Assembly: GCA_964457545.1 (NCBI GenBank)
Contig: CAYWEN010000020.1
Span: forward strand, 115,847-179,846
Direction of reading: 5' to 3'
Source of the DNA: JAGGTJ01 sp964457545
Lineage (GTDB): Bacteria; Desulfobacterota; DSM-4660; Desulfatiglandales; Desulfatiglandaceae
Length of the DNA stretch: 64,000 nucleotides
In this document: piece by piece, positions 45,011 through 53,526 of the stretch
Layout of the letters: each line of letters opens with the position of its first letter
How positions within the stretch are numbered: the first letter of the stretch is position 1
Translations under genes and position numbers: made by a program
The notes under the pieces: model-generated
What the model was told of the DNA's origin: nothing
Database searches by the model: none
What the model saw: the letters and a program-made list of their open reading frames with translations, nothing else

Positions 45011-45652
45011 CTATAGGATATTGAATATATATGTTATAAGCCTGACAGACAGGTATGCATAAAACCCTGCCATCAGATCATCTGCTACAATACCTGTGCC
45101 GCCTGGAAGCCTTTCCATTTGTCTTGCAGGAAAAGGTTTTATGATGTCAAAGAGTCTGAATGTTAAAACACTGCAAATAATGTTTGCAGTTGAAAATGGC
45201 AAAAACAATGTTGCAAATGCAATGCCTGCAACCTCATCAATGACCACTATTTGAGGGTCTTCCCTGTTGACAAGTATGCTGCAACGGTTTGCTGCCCATA
45301 CAGCAACACATGTAAGAAGAGACAGAAAAAGGCATTTGAGATCTGCTCCAAGGTCTTTAAGAAGAAAGAGAAGCGGTAGTCCTGCAAGGGTTCCCCATGT
45401 TCCTGGGGCAAAACGGACAAGACCTGTTCCAAACCATGTAGATAAAACCATGGCTGTTTTGTCAGACAATGTGGCCTGCCTGAATATGTCTGTCAAATTA
45501 TCAGATGGAGGTGTCGTCAAAAGGATCCTGCTGCTGGCCTTTGTTGGTCTGTTATGTTTTTTGTTTGCAAATGTACGGTCTATATGAACTCTGCCTAACA
45601 GGTCTGTGTAGCTGATGCCGGAAACCTGTGGCCCGGCAGGAAACCAGTTCAA
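45011..45652 (-). CDS. pgpA: Phosphatidylglycerophosphatase A
   Basis: An inner-membrane enzyme that dephosphorylates phosphatidylglycerol phosphate. Core motifs: FAPGTWGTLAGLPLLFLL, then DPQIVVIDEVAGIAFATLFLPF and the LFDIIKPFPARQMERLPGGTGIVADDLMAGFYA signature. Several hydrophobic helices are present. The frame gives 213 residues with about 67 residues before the usual family start; MVLSTWFGTG (ATG 45451) is probably closer to the true start, but it lacks an obvious RBS, so the start is uncertain. It lies 10 bases downstream of larC. Confidence 0.9.
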   Translation of the reverse strand: MNWFPAGPQVSGISYTDLLGRVHIDRTFANKKHNRPTKASSRILLTTPPSDNLTDIFRQATLSDKTAMVLSTWFGTGLVRFAPGTWGTLAGLPLLFLLKDLGADLKCLFLSLLTCVAVWAANRCSILVNREDPQIVVIDEVAGIAFATLFLPFSTANIICSVLTFRLFDIIKPFPARQMERLPGGTGIVADDLMAGFYAYLSVRLITYIFNIL

Positions 45653-45662
45653 AAAACACGGG

Positions 45663-46862
45663 TTATTGCTGCCCGGTGTAACGGCTTTGCTGAAAACCCC
45701 TGTTTTGTGACTGAATCCACGTGTAGATTTTTATCAGGGGGATATTATGCGCTATGGCTATATTGCGGCATAGATCATATTCAGGGGATATGGATGTTGA
45801 ACCGTCATTATTTGTGATTTCCTTGACTGCAAGATTGCCCCATGGGCTTGCAATGATCTTTGTATTGCGTTTGATAGTTCTTCTGAATTTACAGGAAAAA
45901 CGTATGCCCAAGGTGCCTGTTTCCCTGAAAATGATATCCATTAACATGTCTCTGTCATGGGGATGGGCAATAACCTGGAGCAGGATCCCGGGCCTGTTTT
46001 TTTTCATCTGAATATGACAGAAAGAAACATCAAGGGCACCGGCGTCAAAAAGCCTTTCCATCAGGTATCCGAGAATTTCAGGCGAGCAGTCATCCATGTT
46101 GGTTTCTATCAGGGTAACTGTTTCGGTCTCTTTGTCTGTTGTGCTTTTGCCGATAATAATCCTGAGCAGGTTGGGCCTGTCCTTAAGATCCCTCTTACCA
46201 ATGCCGTATCCTGCCTTTTTTATTGTCATGGGAGGAATTCCCCCGAATCCGTTACATAATATTTTAAGCAGTAATGCACCGGTAGGTGTAACCATTTCTG
46301 TGAATGATCCGGAATCAGTTACAGGTACATCTTTCAGTATGGCAATGGTTGCAGGGGATGGGACCGGTATGGTGCCGTGTGCTGTGTTCGCAAAACCTGT
46401 GCCAAGGGGCAGGGGTGATGAAAATACAGGTCCTAATTCAAGTCTTTCAAAACCGTATATAACACTTACTACATCGATTATGGAATCGACTGCCCCCACT
46501 TCATGAAAATGTACAGATTCCTTTGAGCAGCCGTGTATTGCAGCCTCTGCTTCTGCCATAAGGTCAAACGCCGCTATGCTTTGTTGTTTGACGCTGTCAG
46601 ATATTTTTCCTTTCAGTATAAGATTCCTGATTGTATCAAGATTTCTTGGCGGCTGATTCTTGTTGTTGAGATTTACGTAAAACCGTGTGCCGGATATGTT
46701 ATGCCTGCTTTCTTTCTTTACTGTAATATCAATATGTTGAAGCCCGAATGAGTCAACAATGTCTCTGATTTCCTTAAAAGGCAGACCAAGATCAAGCAGG
46801 GCACCAAGGAGCATATCTCCGCTTGCTCCTGAAAAACAGTCAATATATGCAATGTTGTTCAT
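45663..46862 (-). CDS. larC: LarC, nickel-pincer cofactor cyclometallase
   Basis: A 399-residue DUF111 protein. It starts MNNIAYIDCFSGASGDMLLGALLDLG and carries VHFHEVGAVDSIIDVV, PLPLGTGFANTAHGTIPVPSPAT, and ETNMDDCSPEILGYLMERLFDAGALDV. LarC inserts nickel into the pincer cofactor used by lactate racemase and related 2-hydroxyacid isomerases. It is a single frame here, unlike the programmed-frameshift version in Lactobacillus. It is 43 bases from gltA and 10 bases from pgpA, so probably one transcript. No larA, larB or larE gene is visible in the window. Confidence 0.94.
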   Translation of the reverse strand: MNNIAYIDCFSGASGDMLLGALLDLGLPFKEIRDIVDSFGLQHIDITVKKESRHNISGTRFYVNLNNKNQPPRNLDTIRNLILKGKISDSVKQQSIAAFDLMAEAEAAIHGCSKESVHFHEVGAVDSIIDVVSVIYGFERLELGPVFSSPLPLGTGFANTAHGTIPVPSPATIAILKDVPVTDSGSFTEMVTPTGALLLKILCNGFGGIPPMTIKKAGYGIGKRDLKDRPNLLRIIIGKSTTDKETETVTLIETNMDDCSPEILGYLMERLFDAGALDVSFCHIQMKKNRPGILLQVIAHPHDRDMLMDIIFRETGTLGIRFSCKFRRTIKRNTKIIASPWGNLAVKEITNNDGSTSISPEYDLCRNIAIAHNIPLIKIYTWIQSQNRGFQQSRYTGQQ

Positions 46863-46905
46863 ATCCTGTTTTCCGACGGGTTTGCAGGCCTTGTGTGAGA
46901 AATTA

Positions 46906-48195
46906 TCATCCCCTCTGTTCTATGGGAATATAATCTCTCTTTGTTTTTCCCATGTAAATCTGGCGTGGCCGGTGCAGCTTCCATCGGGGATCGTCAAGGC
47001 TTTCCTTCCACTGGCTTATCCATCCGGGCAGACGGCCTATGGCAAACATTACTGTAAACATCTTTATGGGGATACCTATTGCCCGCAGGAAGATGCCGCT
47101 GTAAAAATCTACATTGGGATAGAGGTTGTGATCTATAAAGTAGGGGTCTTTTAATGCCTGTTCTTCAAGACGTTCTGCCACACTTACAAGAGGGTCATTA
47201 AGGTTCAGCTTTTTAAGGGTTTTGATGCACATCTTTTTCATGATTTTAACCCTTGGATCATATGTCTTGTAGACCCTGTGTCCGAAGCCCATAAGACGGA
47301 ATGGATCATTTTTGTCCTTGGCCCTTGCTATAAATGGGGCAGGATCCCCTCCATTTTCGTGAATATTCTGAAGCATCTCAACAACGGCCTGGTTTGCACC
47401 CCCGTGCAGGGGGCCCCACAGGGCGCATATGCCTGCCGAAATTGCGGCGTACAGGTTTACCTTTGCGCTGCCTACCAGCCGCACGGCCGCAGTGGAGCAG
47501 TTTTGTTCATGGTCTGCATGCAGTATCAGGAAGACATTCAGGGCTGCAACAATATCTTTATCTATCTTGTACGGCTTGACAGGAGTGTCGAACATCATAT
47601 TCAAAAAATTGGCACAATATGAAAGATCATGTCTTGGATACACTATCTTGTGCCCTCTTGATATCCTGTATGAGATGGCAGCCATGGTTCTTACCTTTGA
47701 AATAAGTCTTGAGAATGTGATATTTATCTCCTCTTCCTCACTTCTTTCCGGGATTTCCGGATAGAATGCCCTCAGGGCGTTGACCATGGATGAAAGGATT
47801 CCCATGGGATGGGCAAGTCTTGGAAAGTTCTGAAAGAAGGCCCGCATGTCTTCATGGATGAGGGAATGGTCATTTAGCCGTGCTGAAAACTGGTTTAATT
47901 CCTGTTTTGTGGGAAGTTCACCGTTAATCAGCAGGTATGAGGTTTCTCTGAAAGAAGAGTGCTCTGCAAGCTGTTCTATAGGTATTCCCCTGTAACGTAA
48001 TATGCCTTTTTCGCCGTCCATATAGGTAATGCTGCTTTCACAGCTTCCTGTATTGGCATAGCCAGGGTCAAGGGTAATTAGGCCTGTTCTTGACCTGAGT
48101 GTGGAAATATCTATGGCCATTTCGCCTTCAGTACCTATTATGATAGGCAGTTGATATGTGTTTCCGTCAACAATCAGTTTTGCTGTTTTGTTCAT
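46906..48195 (-). CDS. gltA: Citrate synthase, type II (GltA)
   Basis: A 429-residue enzyme condensing oxaloacetate and acetyl-CoA. N-terminal beta domain (DGNTYQLPIIIGTEGEMAIDISTLRSRTGL) typical of GltA-type enzymes; active-site histidines in LHADHEQNCST and GPLHGGANQAVVEML and in MGFGHRVYKTYDPR; Asp in YPNVDFYSGI. This is the si-type citrate synthase rather than the re-type found in some sulfate reducers. A promoter candidate lies 130-160 bases upstream. larC follows on the same strand. Confidence 0.96.
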   Translation of the reverse strand: MNKTAKLIVDGNTYQLPIIIGTEGEMAIDISTLRSRTGLITLDPGYANTGSCESSITYMDGEKGILRYRGIPIEQLAEHSSFRETSYLLINGELPTKQELNQFSARLNDHSLIHEDMRAFFQNFPRLAHPMGILSSMVNALRAFYPEIPERSEEEEINITFSRLISKVRTMAAISYRISRGHKIVYPRHDLSYCANFLNMMFDTPVKPYKIDKDIVAALNVFLILHADHEQNCSTAAVRLVGSAKVNLYAAISAGICALWGPLHGGANQAVVEMLQNIHENGGDPAPFIARAKDKNDPFRLMGFGHRVYKTYDPRVKIMKKMCIKTLKKLNLNDPLVSVAERLEEQALKDPYFIDHNLYPNVDFYSGIFLRAIGIPIKMFTVMFAIGRLPGWISQWKESLDDPRWKLHRPRQIYMGKTKRDYIPIEQRG

Positions 48196-48327
48196 GTATC
48201 ACTCCCATACATTGTTTGTGCAGGTTTATGCACCATTGAATCAGGCGGCAGCAGGAAATAACAGGTCTTGTCCGCCTGTGTCCGTTATGGTTGTGCCAGT
48301 TTGATGGCATGAAGACCTGAATTAACT

Positions 48328-48356
48328 ATTCTATAATTAATGTAGGAAAAATTCAA
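48328..48356 (-). promoter_or_regulatory. Candidate sigma-70 promoter of gltA
   Basis: On the minus strand, TTGAAT (48351-48356) and TAGAAT (48328-48333) are separated by 17 bases, upstream of gltA. Spacing is ideal and each box differs from consensus at one or two positions. Confidence 0.6.
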
Positions 48357-48389
48357 GCCAAACCAAGTGAACCTTACGGTAAATTTGTT

Positions 48390-49364
48390 CTAAGGGGGAG
48401 GTGTGGAAGCCCATGAGTTTTGCGTCATTCGCAGACAGTCAAAGACCCGGCGTACATTGCAGGTAAGCTGTCGCATTTTTTGTGCGGCACTGCGTATGCC
48501 TTTGGATTTGATGACGCTGATGGCAAATTGCCGTAGTCGAGTGATATTTTCGGGTCTGTAACCGGTGCGTATACGGCTGCGGTCTTCATCATGGTTTCAG
48601 TCTAATGTAATGGCAGCTGTTTTCGATGCTCCAGTGGCCGCGGTTGGTGGCCGGCACGTGTTGAGGGTCGGCCTGGTGCGGAGTTTTGCTTGTGATGCCA
48701 TATGCGCACGGGAATATTCACCGTTTTTTTATTGATGGTTTCCCGTTGGATGAGGAAGGCCTGTCCGACGTAAGGAAAGTTGAGGTAACCATTGAGTTCG
48801 GTTGTGGTCCATATTTTGCGGGTTTCAATCCGGCCGTGATCAGGCGGATCGTACCGGACAAAACCGGGATCGTTTCGATCTTCAGAACAAGGCGCGATAT
48901 CCTGAAAAAGTCCGGGCTGGTTGTTCTTGACGGTAAAATGGTAATGAGCATTACGTTCCCGGACGAGATAATCGGCGATATTGCGCCGGGTGAGCAAGGC
49001 ATCTGCGGTAATTTCCTTGCACATGGTTTTTCCATCTGTGGCCAGACTTTTGTTTTGCTGACAATACACCTGGTTCCAGCGCTGGAGGGCACGGTCGAGT
49101 TGCACAGGATCCGCATGGATGAGCACATCACGGATGGTGGACAGACCGGGTACGGTACAGCGTCTGTTTTGATACCGGCAGCGGAAACGCTCCCGGGCCT
49201 TCTGTCCAGGGCTTTTTGCCCGGTCCGAGACAGCCGGATAGCCTCGCATTCCACACAAGGTTGCCGCAGCGGCAATGGTTAAAACAGTGGACAAACCATG
49301 ACGCCGTCCCTGAGGGCGGCGTGGGTCAGGAATATCGGTAAAAAAAGTCGGGCAAGGATTTCAT
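48390..49364 (-). pseudogene. Decayed ISAs1-family transposase
   Basis: Read on the minus strand from ATG 49364 (MKSLPDFF). At least three frame changes are needed: one near a T-run at about 49340 to reach IPDPRRPQGRRHGLSTVLT, one near 48700 to reach YGITSKTPHQ and ATNRGHWSIENSCHYI, and one near 48600 to reach NHDEDRSRIRTGYRPENITRLRQF. The central frame (48602-49294) has LATDGKTMC joined directly to KEITADALLTRR, where ISAs1 transposases normally have a segment of roughly 60 residues, so an internal deletion is also present. The motif set (IAAAATLCGMRGY, DGKT, ITADALL, HYHFTVKNNQP) identifies the family. Inactive; terminal inverted repeats were not found. Confidence 0.85.
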
Positions 49365-49655
49365 GTGAAGCATTTGTTCAGGATTCTATTTAACTGCTTG
49401 ATCTTGTTTCCTGGACAGGTCAGAACAAAAACATCCTGAAATGAACCTGTGAAAGATGCAGGTTTTCCTGGTGTGCAGGCTGCGGGGATTCTTGTTGTCA
49501 GGACAAAAATTGTCCGATCAAGGACAAAAAATGTTACAGATGCCCTGTCTTGGGCAGGTGTGTTTCAGGGGGCGGATATGTCCGTATCCGTAATAATGGC
49601 TCTAATACTCTGAAAATATAGAAGGAAAAAATATGTAAGGTTGTGTCATGATTTT

Positions 49656-49670
49656 TGGCACACAATTTGT
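49656..49670 (+). promoter_or_regulatory. Candidate sigma-54 promoter of pilA
   Basis: TGGCAC at 49656-49661 with GT at 49669-49670, the -24/-12 spacing of sigma-54 promoters (GG then 10 bases then GC); the last base is T rather than C. It lies about 250 bases upstream of pilA. Sigma-54 and PilR control of pilA is well known in other proteobacteria. Confidence 0.45.
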
Positions 49671-49786
49671 ATCGGTAAGGTCTCAAGAAGTTGATAAATA
49701 CGTCGATGATATTATACAGGTCTTTAAAAAGGTTTCTGTTTACATATAACCCAGTAATCACATCTTGATGGTCGCGAAAGGAGGTG

Positions 49787-49945
49787 ATGCAGGAAAAATC
49801 ATATAAGGATGTGGAAAAAGGTTTGTTGACGCCTGTCGGGCTGTTTGTCTGCAAACTGGTTTTTGGTACTGAGAATGTCCCGGTCGGTTTAAAAAAAACA
49901 ACTTGGATAAAGGAGATTAAAGATGATCAAGAGATTGAGAAATAA
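49787..49945 (+). CDS. Possible 52-residue leader ORF overlapping the pilA start
   Basis: An ATG at 49787 opens 52 codons (MQEKSYKDVEKGLL... ending DDQEIEK) and stops at 49945, inside pilA in another frame. It directly follows GAAAGGAGGTGAT (49776-49788), a 13-base perfect complement of the 16S rRNA 3' end. The SD-to-ATG spacing is only 2 bases, too short for efficient initiation, so the ORF may not be translated. No homology is recognised. It could be a leader or the SD could serve as a standby site. Confidence 0.25.
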   Translation: MQEKSYKDVEKGLLTPVGLFVCKLVFGTENVPVGLKKTTWIKEIKDDQEIEK

Positions 49946-50579
49946 CGAAAAAGGTTTTACACTTATCGAACTGATGATTGTTATAGCGATTATCGGTATC
50001 CTTGCTGCCATTGCTGTGCCCCAGTTCATGGCCTATAAAATGAGGGCATCAAACACCAAGGCCCTGGCCCAGATCAATCTGCTCAAGACAGCAGAGGCAA
50101 GTCTTCAGTCCGATATCGGCTGTTTTGGAATTACTCCTGCTGCTGCTGCCACTCTGGCGGCTGCACCAGGTGGTAATACAGGAGGAACCGTTGTTGGCGG
50201 GCCTCAGTCCGCTGCAAGTTCTGGCGCCGCAGGTCTTATGATTACTGCAACAAACGCCAATACTGGTGCTTCTGGTGGTGTGGGTTATGAGCTTGCCACC
50301 AACACCATTGTTCAGGCAAGTACAGAAGGTGCGAACAATACGGCATACCTTGGTGCCTCCTTTAATAATAACGGAGATACTGCCTATGCCATAGATGGGG
50401 ATGCGGATGCAACTATATACTGGGCCAGAAATGCGACCTGGACAGGCCAGGCTACTGTGGCCGGCTATGGATCTGCTTTTCCTGCCACTCTTACTATTCC
50501 TGCATGTACTGCAAACAATGATGATCTGAATGGTACCGGTGCAGGTGGTGCGCCTACAGCAAACTGGACAGCCAAGTAA
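49923..50579 (+). CDS. pilA: Type IV pilin PilA
   Basis: A 218-residue prepilin. The leader MIKRLRNNEKG is cut after Gly11 by prepilin peptidase, exposing FTLIELMIVIAIIGILAAIAVPQF with Phe+1 and Glu+5. The rest is a helix and a long domain rich in Ala, Gly, Thr and Asn. It is the pilus subunit for motility, attachment or DNA uptake. Length is greater than the short pilins of Geobacter. SD aaaggag lies 7 bases before the ATG. A 19-bp perfect terminator hairpin follows, and then an ABC exporter cluster. Confidence 0.95.
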   Translation: MIKRLRNNEKGFTLIELMIVIAIIGILAAIAVPQFMAYKMRASNTKALAQINLLKTAEASLQSDIGCFGITPAAAATLAAAPGGNTGGTVVGGPQSAASSGAAGLMITATNANTGASGGVGYELATNTIVQASTEGANNTAYLGASFNNNGDTAYAIDGDADATIYWARNATWTGQATVAGYGSAFPATLTIPACTANNDDLNGTGAGGAPTANWTAK

Positions 50580-50611
50580 TAAAAGTAATATATTTGATGT
50601 AAATAATGGAT

Positions 50612-50662
50612 GCACATACCAAAGACAGGGCAACCCCCCTGTCTTTGGTATGTGCCATTTTA
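50612..50662 (+). terminator. Perfect 19-bp hairpin after pilA
   Basis: GCACATACCAAAGACAGGG (50612-50630) and its exact reverse complement (50637-50655) enclose a 6-base loop, followed by CATTTTATAT. This is a strong intrinsic terminator or transcript-stabilising 3' end, setting the abundant pilA message apart from the ABC genes. Confidence 0.8.
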
Positions 50663-50681
50663 TATAACAGGGCCCCTGATT

Positions 50682-51413
50682 ATGGATGCAATTGTATTGG
50701 AATCTGTTACAAAAAAATACAGGTCTGATATTGAAAGGCAAGAAAAGACCGTGCTTGACAATCTTTCCTTTTGTCTAAAAGAGGGTACGGTATTCGGGTT
50801 TTTGGGGCCGAATGGTGCTGGTAAAAGCACAACAATAAAGATACTTCTCAATTTTATAATACCTGATTCCGGACGTGTGTTTGTAAACGGGCTTTCCCCT
50901 GACAGGCATAATGTGCGGAAGGAAATAGGATACATGTCCGAAAAACCGTGTGTCTATGCCAATATGACCATTGGGGAGCTTGTTTCCTTTAAGTCATATA
51001 TAACGGGTGTTGAAAAAACATTCGGCATGGGATATACAGACAGGCTTCTTGAAAAAACAGGGCTCCTTGAATACAAAAACAGACCCCTTAAAAGGTTTTC
51101 CAAGGGTATGCTCCAGAGGGCATCTCTTGCGCTTGCCCTTGTACATGACCCCAAGATACTGGTTCTTGACGAGCCCCTGAGCGGTCTGGACCCGTTGATG
51201 AGACATGAGGTCATAGAACTTTTAAAGGATCTCAGGGAGCAGGGCAAGACAATTTTTCTCAGTTCTCATATATTGAATGATATAGAGAAGGTATGCGACG
51301 ATATAGCAATACTGAACAAGGGCCGGATAATGTATGCCGGCAAGATTGATGAGGCCTCTGTGAATGATGGCCTGGAAAATTTTTTTGTGAAAACACTGAC
51401 AGATCTGCAATGA
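50682..51413 (+). CDS. ABC transporter ATP-binding protein (PilH-like)
   Basis: A 243-residue ABC ATPase. Walker A GPNGAGKSTTIK (about 45-56), signature KRFSKGMLQRASLALALVHD, Walker B ILVLDEPLSGLDPLMRHEV, and H-loop SSHILND. The start is ATG 50682 (MDAIVLESVTKKY); the longer frame includes the pilA terminator. With the next gene it forms an ABC-2 exporter. In Myxococcus, pilGHI encodes an ABC exporter needed for pili, and the position after pilA supports the same role here. Confidence 0.92.
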   Translation: MDAIVLESVTKKYRSDIERQEKTVLDNLSFCLKEGTVFGFLGPNGAGKSTTIKILLNFIIPDSGRVFVNGLSPDRHNVRKEIGYMSEKPCVYANMTIGELVSFKSYITGVEKTFGMGYTDRLLEKTGLLEYKNRPLKRFSKGMLQRASLALALVHDPKILVLDEPLSGLDPLMRHEVIELLKDLREQGKTIFLSSHILNDIEKVCDDIAILNKGRIMYAGKIDEASVNDGLENFFVKTLTDLQ

Positions 51414-51484
51414 TTTTTCTTTGTGATATCCTGGTGTTTTTTGCCTGCATATTGGGTGTTTTACAGGGCTAAGGGCTGTATTGA

Positions 51485-52291
51485 ATGAGACTGAATAATA
51501 TACTGCGCATTGCATTGCTTTCATTTAAAGAAGGTCTTAGACAGAAGGTTATATATGGGGTGTCCTGTTTTGGCCTGATTATGGCTGCGGCTACCTATGC
51601 CTTTATTCCCTTTATCGGTTTTGATATATGCAGGGTGGTTATAGATTTTATGCTCATGGCTGTTTCAGCCGGCTGTCTGATGATTATTTTCTTTCTCTGT
51701 CTGCCGGGCCTGGTTAATGATATCAGGGAGCAGACCGTCTATTTTGTACTTTCTTCCCCTGTCAGCAGAGAGGAGTATATACTGGGCAGATTTCTGGGGT
51801 TCTCAATGATCCTGTTTGTGGCCCTTGTTATACTCAATGTGCCTGCCCTGTTGATGGTAAAGCTGTACATAATAAAATATCCCGGTTATGTGCCTCTGCA
51901 TTTTGGATGGCATAAGCTGCTTCTGGCCTCTTTTTTCAAATTCTACGCTGCCCTTGTTTTTTTATCCTTTGTTTTTCTCGTCTGGAGTATTATGGAGAGC
52001 GGTGTTCTTGTGTCAATTGCGAGCATTATAGCGTATCTGATAGGACAGAATATAAATACGGTAAAGGATATTGCAATGAATAGCAAAACCATGGGCATAA
52101 CGGCAAAGAATCTGATTTCCCTTGTATCATGGATCTTCCCCAATCTTGGCTACTTCAATCTGAACACATATGCAGCCTATGGTGTAAATCTGCCTGAGCA
52201 TTATCTCTCTAAGATATTTGTGTATGGATTTTCATACATGGGTGTTGCCATTGTTATTACCATGTTTTTCTTTAAGAGACGGGACCTATGA
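51485..52291 (+). CDS. ABC-2 type transporter permease (PilI-like)
   Basis: A 268-residue membrane protein with about six hydrophobic helices (VIYGVSCFGLIMAAATYAFIPFIGF, then VIDFMLMAVSAGCLMIIFFLCLPGL, FSMILFVALVILNVPALLMV, and VAIVITMFFFKRRDL at the end), the ABC-2 permease layout. It would partner the ATPase encoded just upstream. The next gene starts inside its stop (ATGA overlap), showing tight coupling. Confidence 0.88.
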   Translation: MRLNNILRIALLSFKEGLRQKVIYGVSCFGLIMAAATYAFIPFIGFDICRVVIDFMLMAVSAGCLMIIFFLCLPGLVNDIREQTVYFVLSSPVSREEYILGRFLGFSMILFVALVILNVPALLMVKLYIIKYPGYVPLHFGWHKLLLASFFKFYAALVFLSFVFLVWSIMESGVLVSIASIIAYLIGQNINTVKDIAMNSKTMGITAKNLISLVSWIFPNLGYFNLNTYAAYGVNLPEHYLSKIFVYGFSYMGVAIVITMFFFKRRDL

Positions 52292-53100
52292 TAAAAAAGG
52301 GGATTGTCACAATAATTGCACTTTTGTTCTATGCCTCGGGTTTTTATTGGCTTTCTCAGGATCAGCCCATAGAAACGTTTTCTGCAACACGAATGAATGC
52401 CGGACTTTTGCCCTCTGTCTCGTTTTTGAAGACGGTCTGCGGGGAGTTCACTCCGCTTGTTTCTGATGTTTTTTTTGCATATGGATCGGTTCTGGCAGGA
52501 AATTTTGACCGGTCTGCACCAAAGGAGAATTGGGACTATCTTTTTCAGGTTATGAAACTTGCCAGGGACATGGATCCCTATTTCAAGGATCCCTACCGTC
52601 TGGTGCAGGGGGTTTTCCCATGGATACCGAGGATGCCTGACAGGACGATCTCTTTTCTTGAAAAAGGGCTTGATTTCAGGAAATGGGATTCAATACTGCC
52701 GTATTATGTAGGTTTTGATTATTATTTTTTTGCAGGAAAGTACAGGAAATCTGCAAGGTATCTTTTTATGAGCGCCAAAATAGGGAACGATCCCTTTATG
52801 GGCAGCCTGGCATCAAAGATTGCATACAGGGGAGGAGATGTAGATACAGGAATCACGTTTTTAACAGGTGTCTTAAAAAAGACACTTGATGAAAATACAC
52901 GGAATACCATCATGATGCGGATTAATGCTCTTAAAGGGGTAAAACTGCTGAAAAAGGCGGTCAACATTTATAAAAAGAGGTATGGCCGCATGCCCTCCAG
53001 TCTTGAAGAGCTTGTTGCAAAGGGTATAATTCGTCAGCTCCCCGAAAATCCGTACAGAATCCCCTATCATCTTGAGGCGGGCCGCATAAGGTTCGATTAA
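52288..53100 (+). CDS. Conserved protein of the pilA-ABC cluster (PilG-like position)
   Basis: A 270-residue protein. An N-terminal membrane segment (GIVTIIALLFYASGFYWLS) is followed by an alpha-helical region with TPR-like helices (RKSARYLFMSAKIGNDPFMGSLASKIAYRGG) and a C-terminal part with LKKAVNIYKKRYGRMPSSLEELVAKGII and NPYRIPYHLEAGRIRF. That last part resembles the C-terminal region of some type II/IV pilus-related proteins, but I cannot name a domain. Its start overlaps the permease stop. By position it would be a third component of a PilGHI-like exporter. Confidence 0.75.
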   Translation: MIKKGIVTIIALLFYASGFYWLSQDQPIETFSATRMNAGLLPSVSFLKTVCGEFTPLVSDVFFAYGSVLAGNFDRSAPKENWDYLFQVMKLARDMDPYFKDPYRLVQGVFPWIPRMPDRTISFLEKGLDFRKWDSILPYYVGFDYYFFAGKYRKSARYLFMSAKIGNDPFMGSLASKIAYRGGDVDTGITFLTGVLKKTLDENTRNTIMMRINALKGVKLLKKAVNIYKKRYGRMPSSLEELVAKGIIRQLPENPYRIPYHLEAGRIRFD

Positions 53101-53384
53101 GATAGTCTTTACACACACCTTTTGTTTTAAGATCCCCTTGTTTACACCGAAATATGATGAAACGGTTTGTCATGGATTGCGCCTGGTATCGGCTCAATGA
53201 TTGATCTGTTATCTTCTCGATGCTCAACCCGGGAACATCCGCTTGTGCTTTATGCTCCGGTTTGTTGTGCTGTGAGGAGCCAGGAATTATGCCTGGCCGG
53301 GCCGGATTTTGGCAAGAATGTAAAAAAGCGTTGATTTGATTTTCCAAAAGGCTTATATATGCCTTGTATGTGCAACAAAAATAT

Positions 53385-53460
53385 GGGGATGTAGCTCAGG
53401 TGGGAGAGCGGTACGTTCGCAACGTACAGGTCAGGGGTTCGAATCCCCTCATCTCCACCA
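53385..53460 (+). tRNA. tRNA-Ala (anticodon CGC)
   Basis: A complete 76-nt cloverleaf. Acceptor stem GGGGATG pairs with CATCTCC and contains G3-U70, the identity pair of tRNA-Ala. D-arm GCTC...GAGC; anticodon loop TTCGCAA gives CGC, reading GCG; T-loop GGTTCGAATCC; CCA is encoded. It is a lone tRNA upstream of hisB. Confidence 0.95.
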
Positions 53461-53526
53461 TAAAACAGGTATGATATAACAGGCGGACAGTCGGAGTCTG
53501 TCTGTAATCTATCGCACAGAGATGAT

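Noticed and set aside
48686..49282. 198-residue plus-strand frame over the transposase remnant
   Set aside because: It is antisense to the ISAs1 transposase reading frames, which match a known family.
49740..49922. c-di-GMP (GEMM) riboswitch before pilA
   Set aside because: The conserved GEMM core (GGACGCAAAGC and the tetraloop receptor) is not present.
50049..50741. 230-residue minus-strand frame opposite pilA
   Set aside because: It is the antisense shadow of the repetitive Ala/Thr-rich pilin gene and has a Cys-rich artefact sequence.
53188..53230. Degenerate family B copy (GGTATCGGCTCAATGATTG)
   Set aside because: Only one end resembles the family and the second end is not recognisable.
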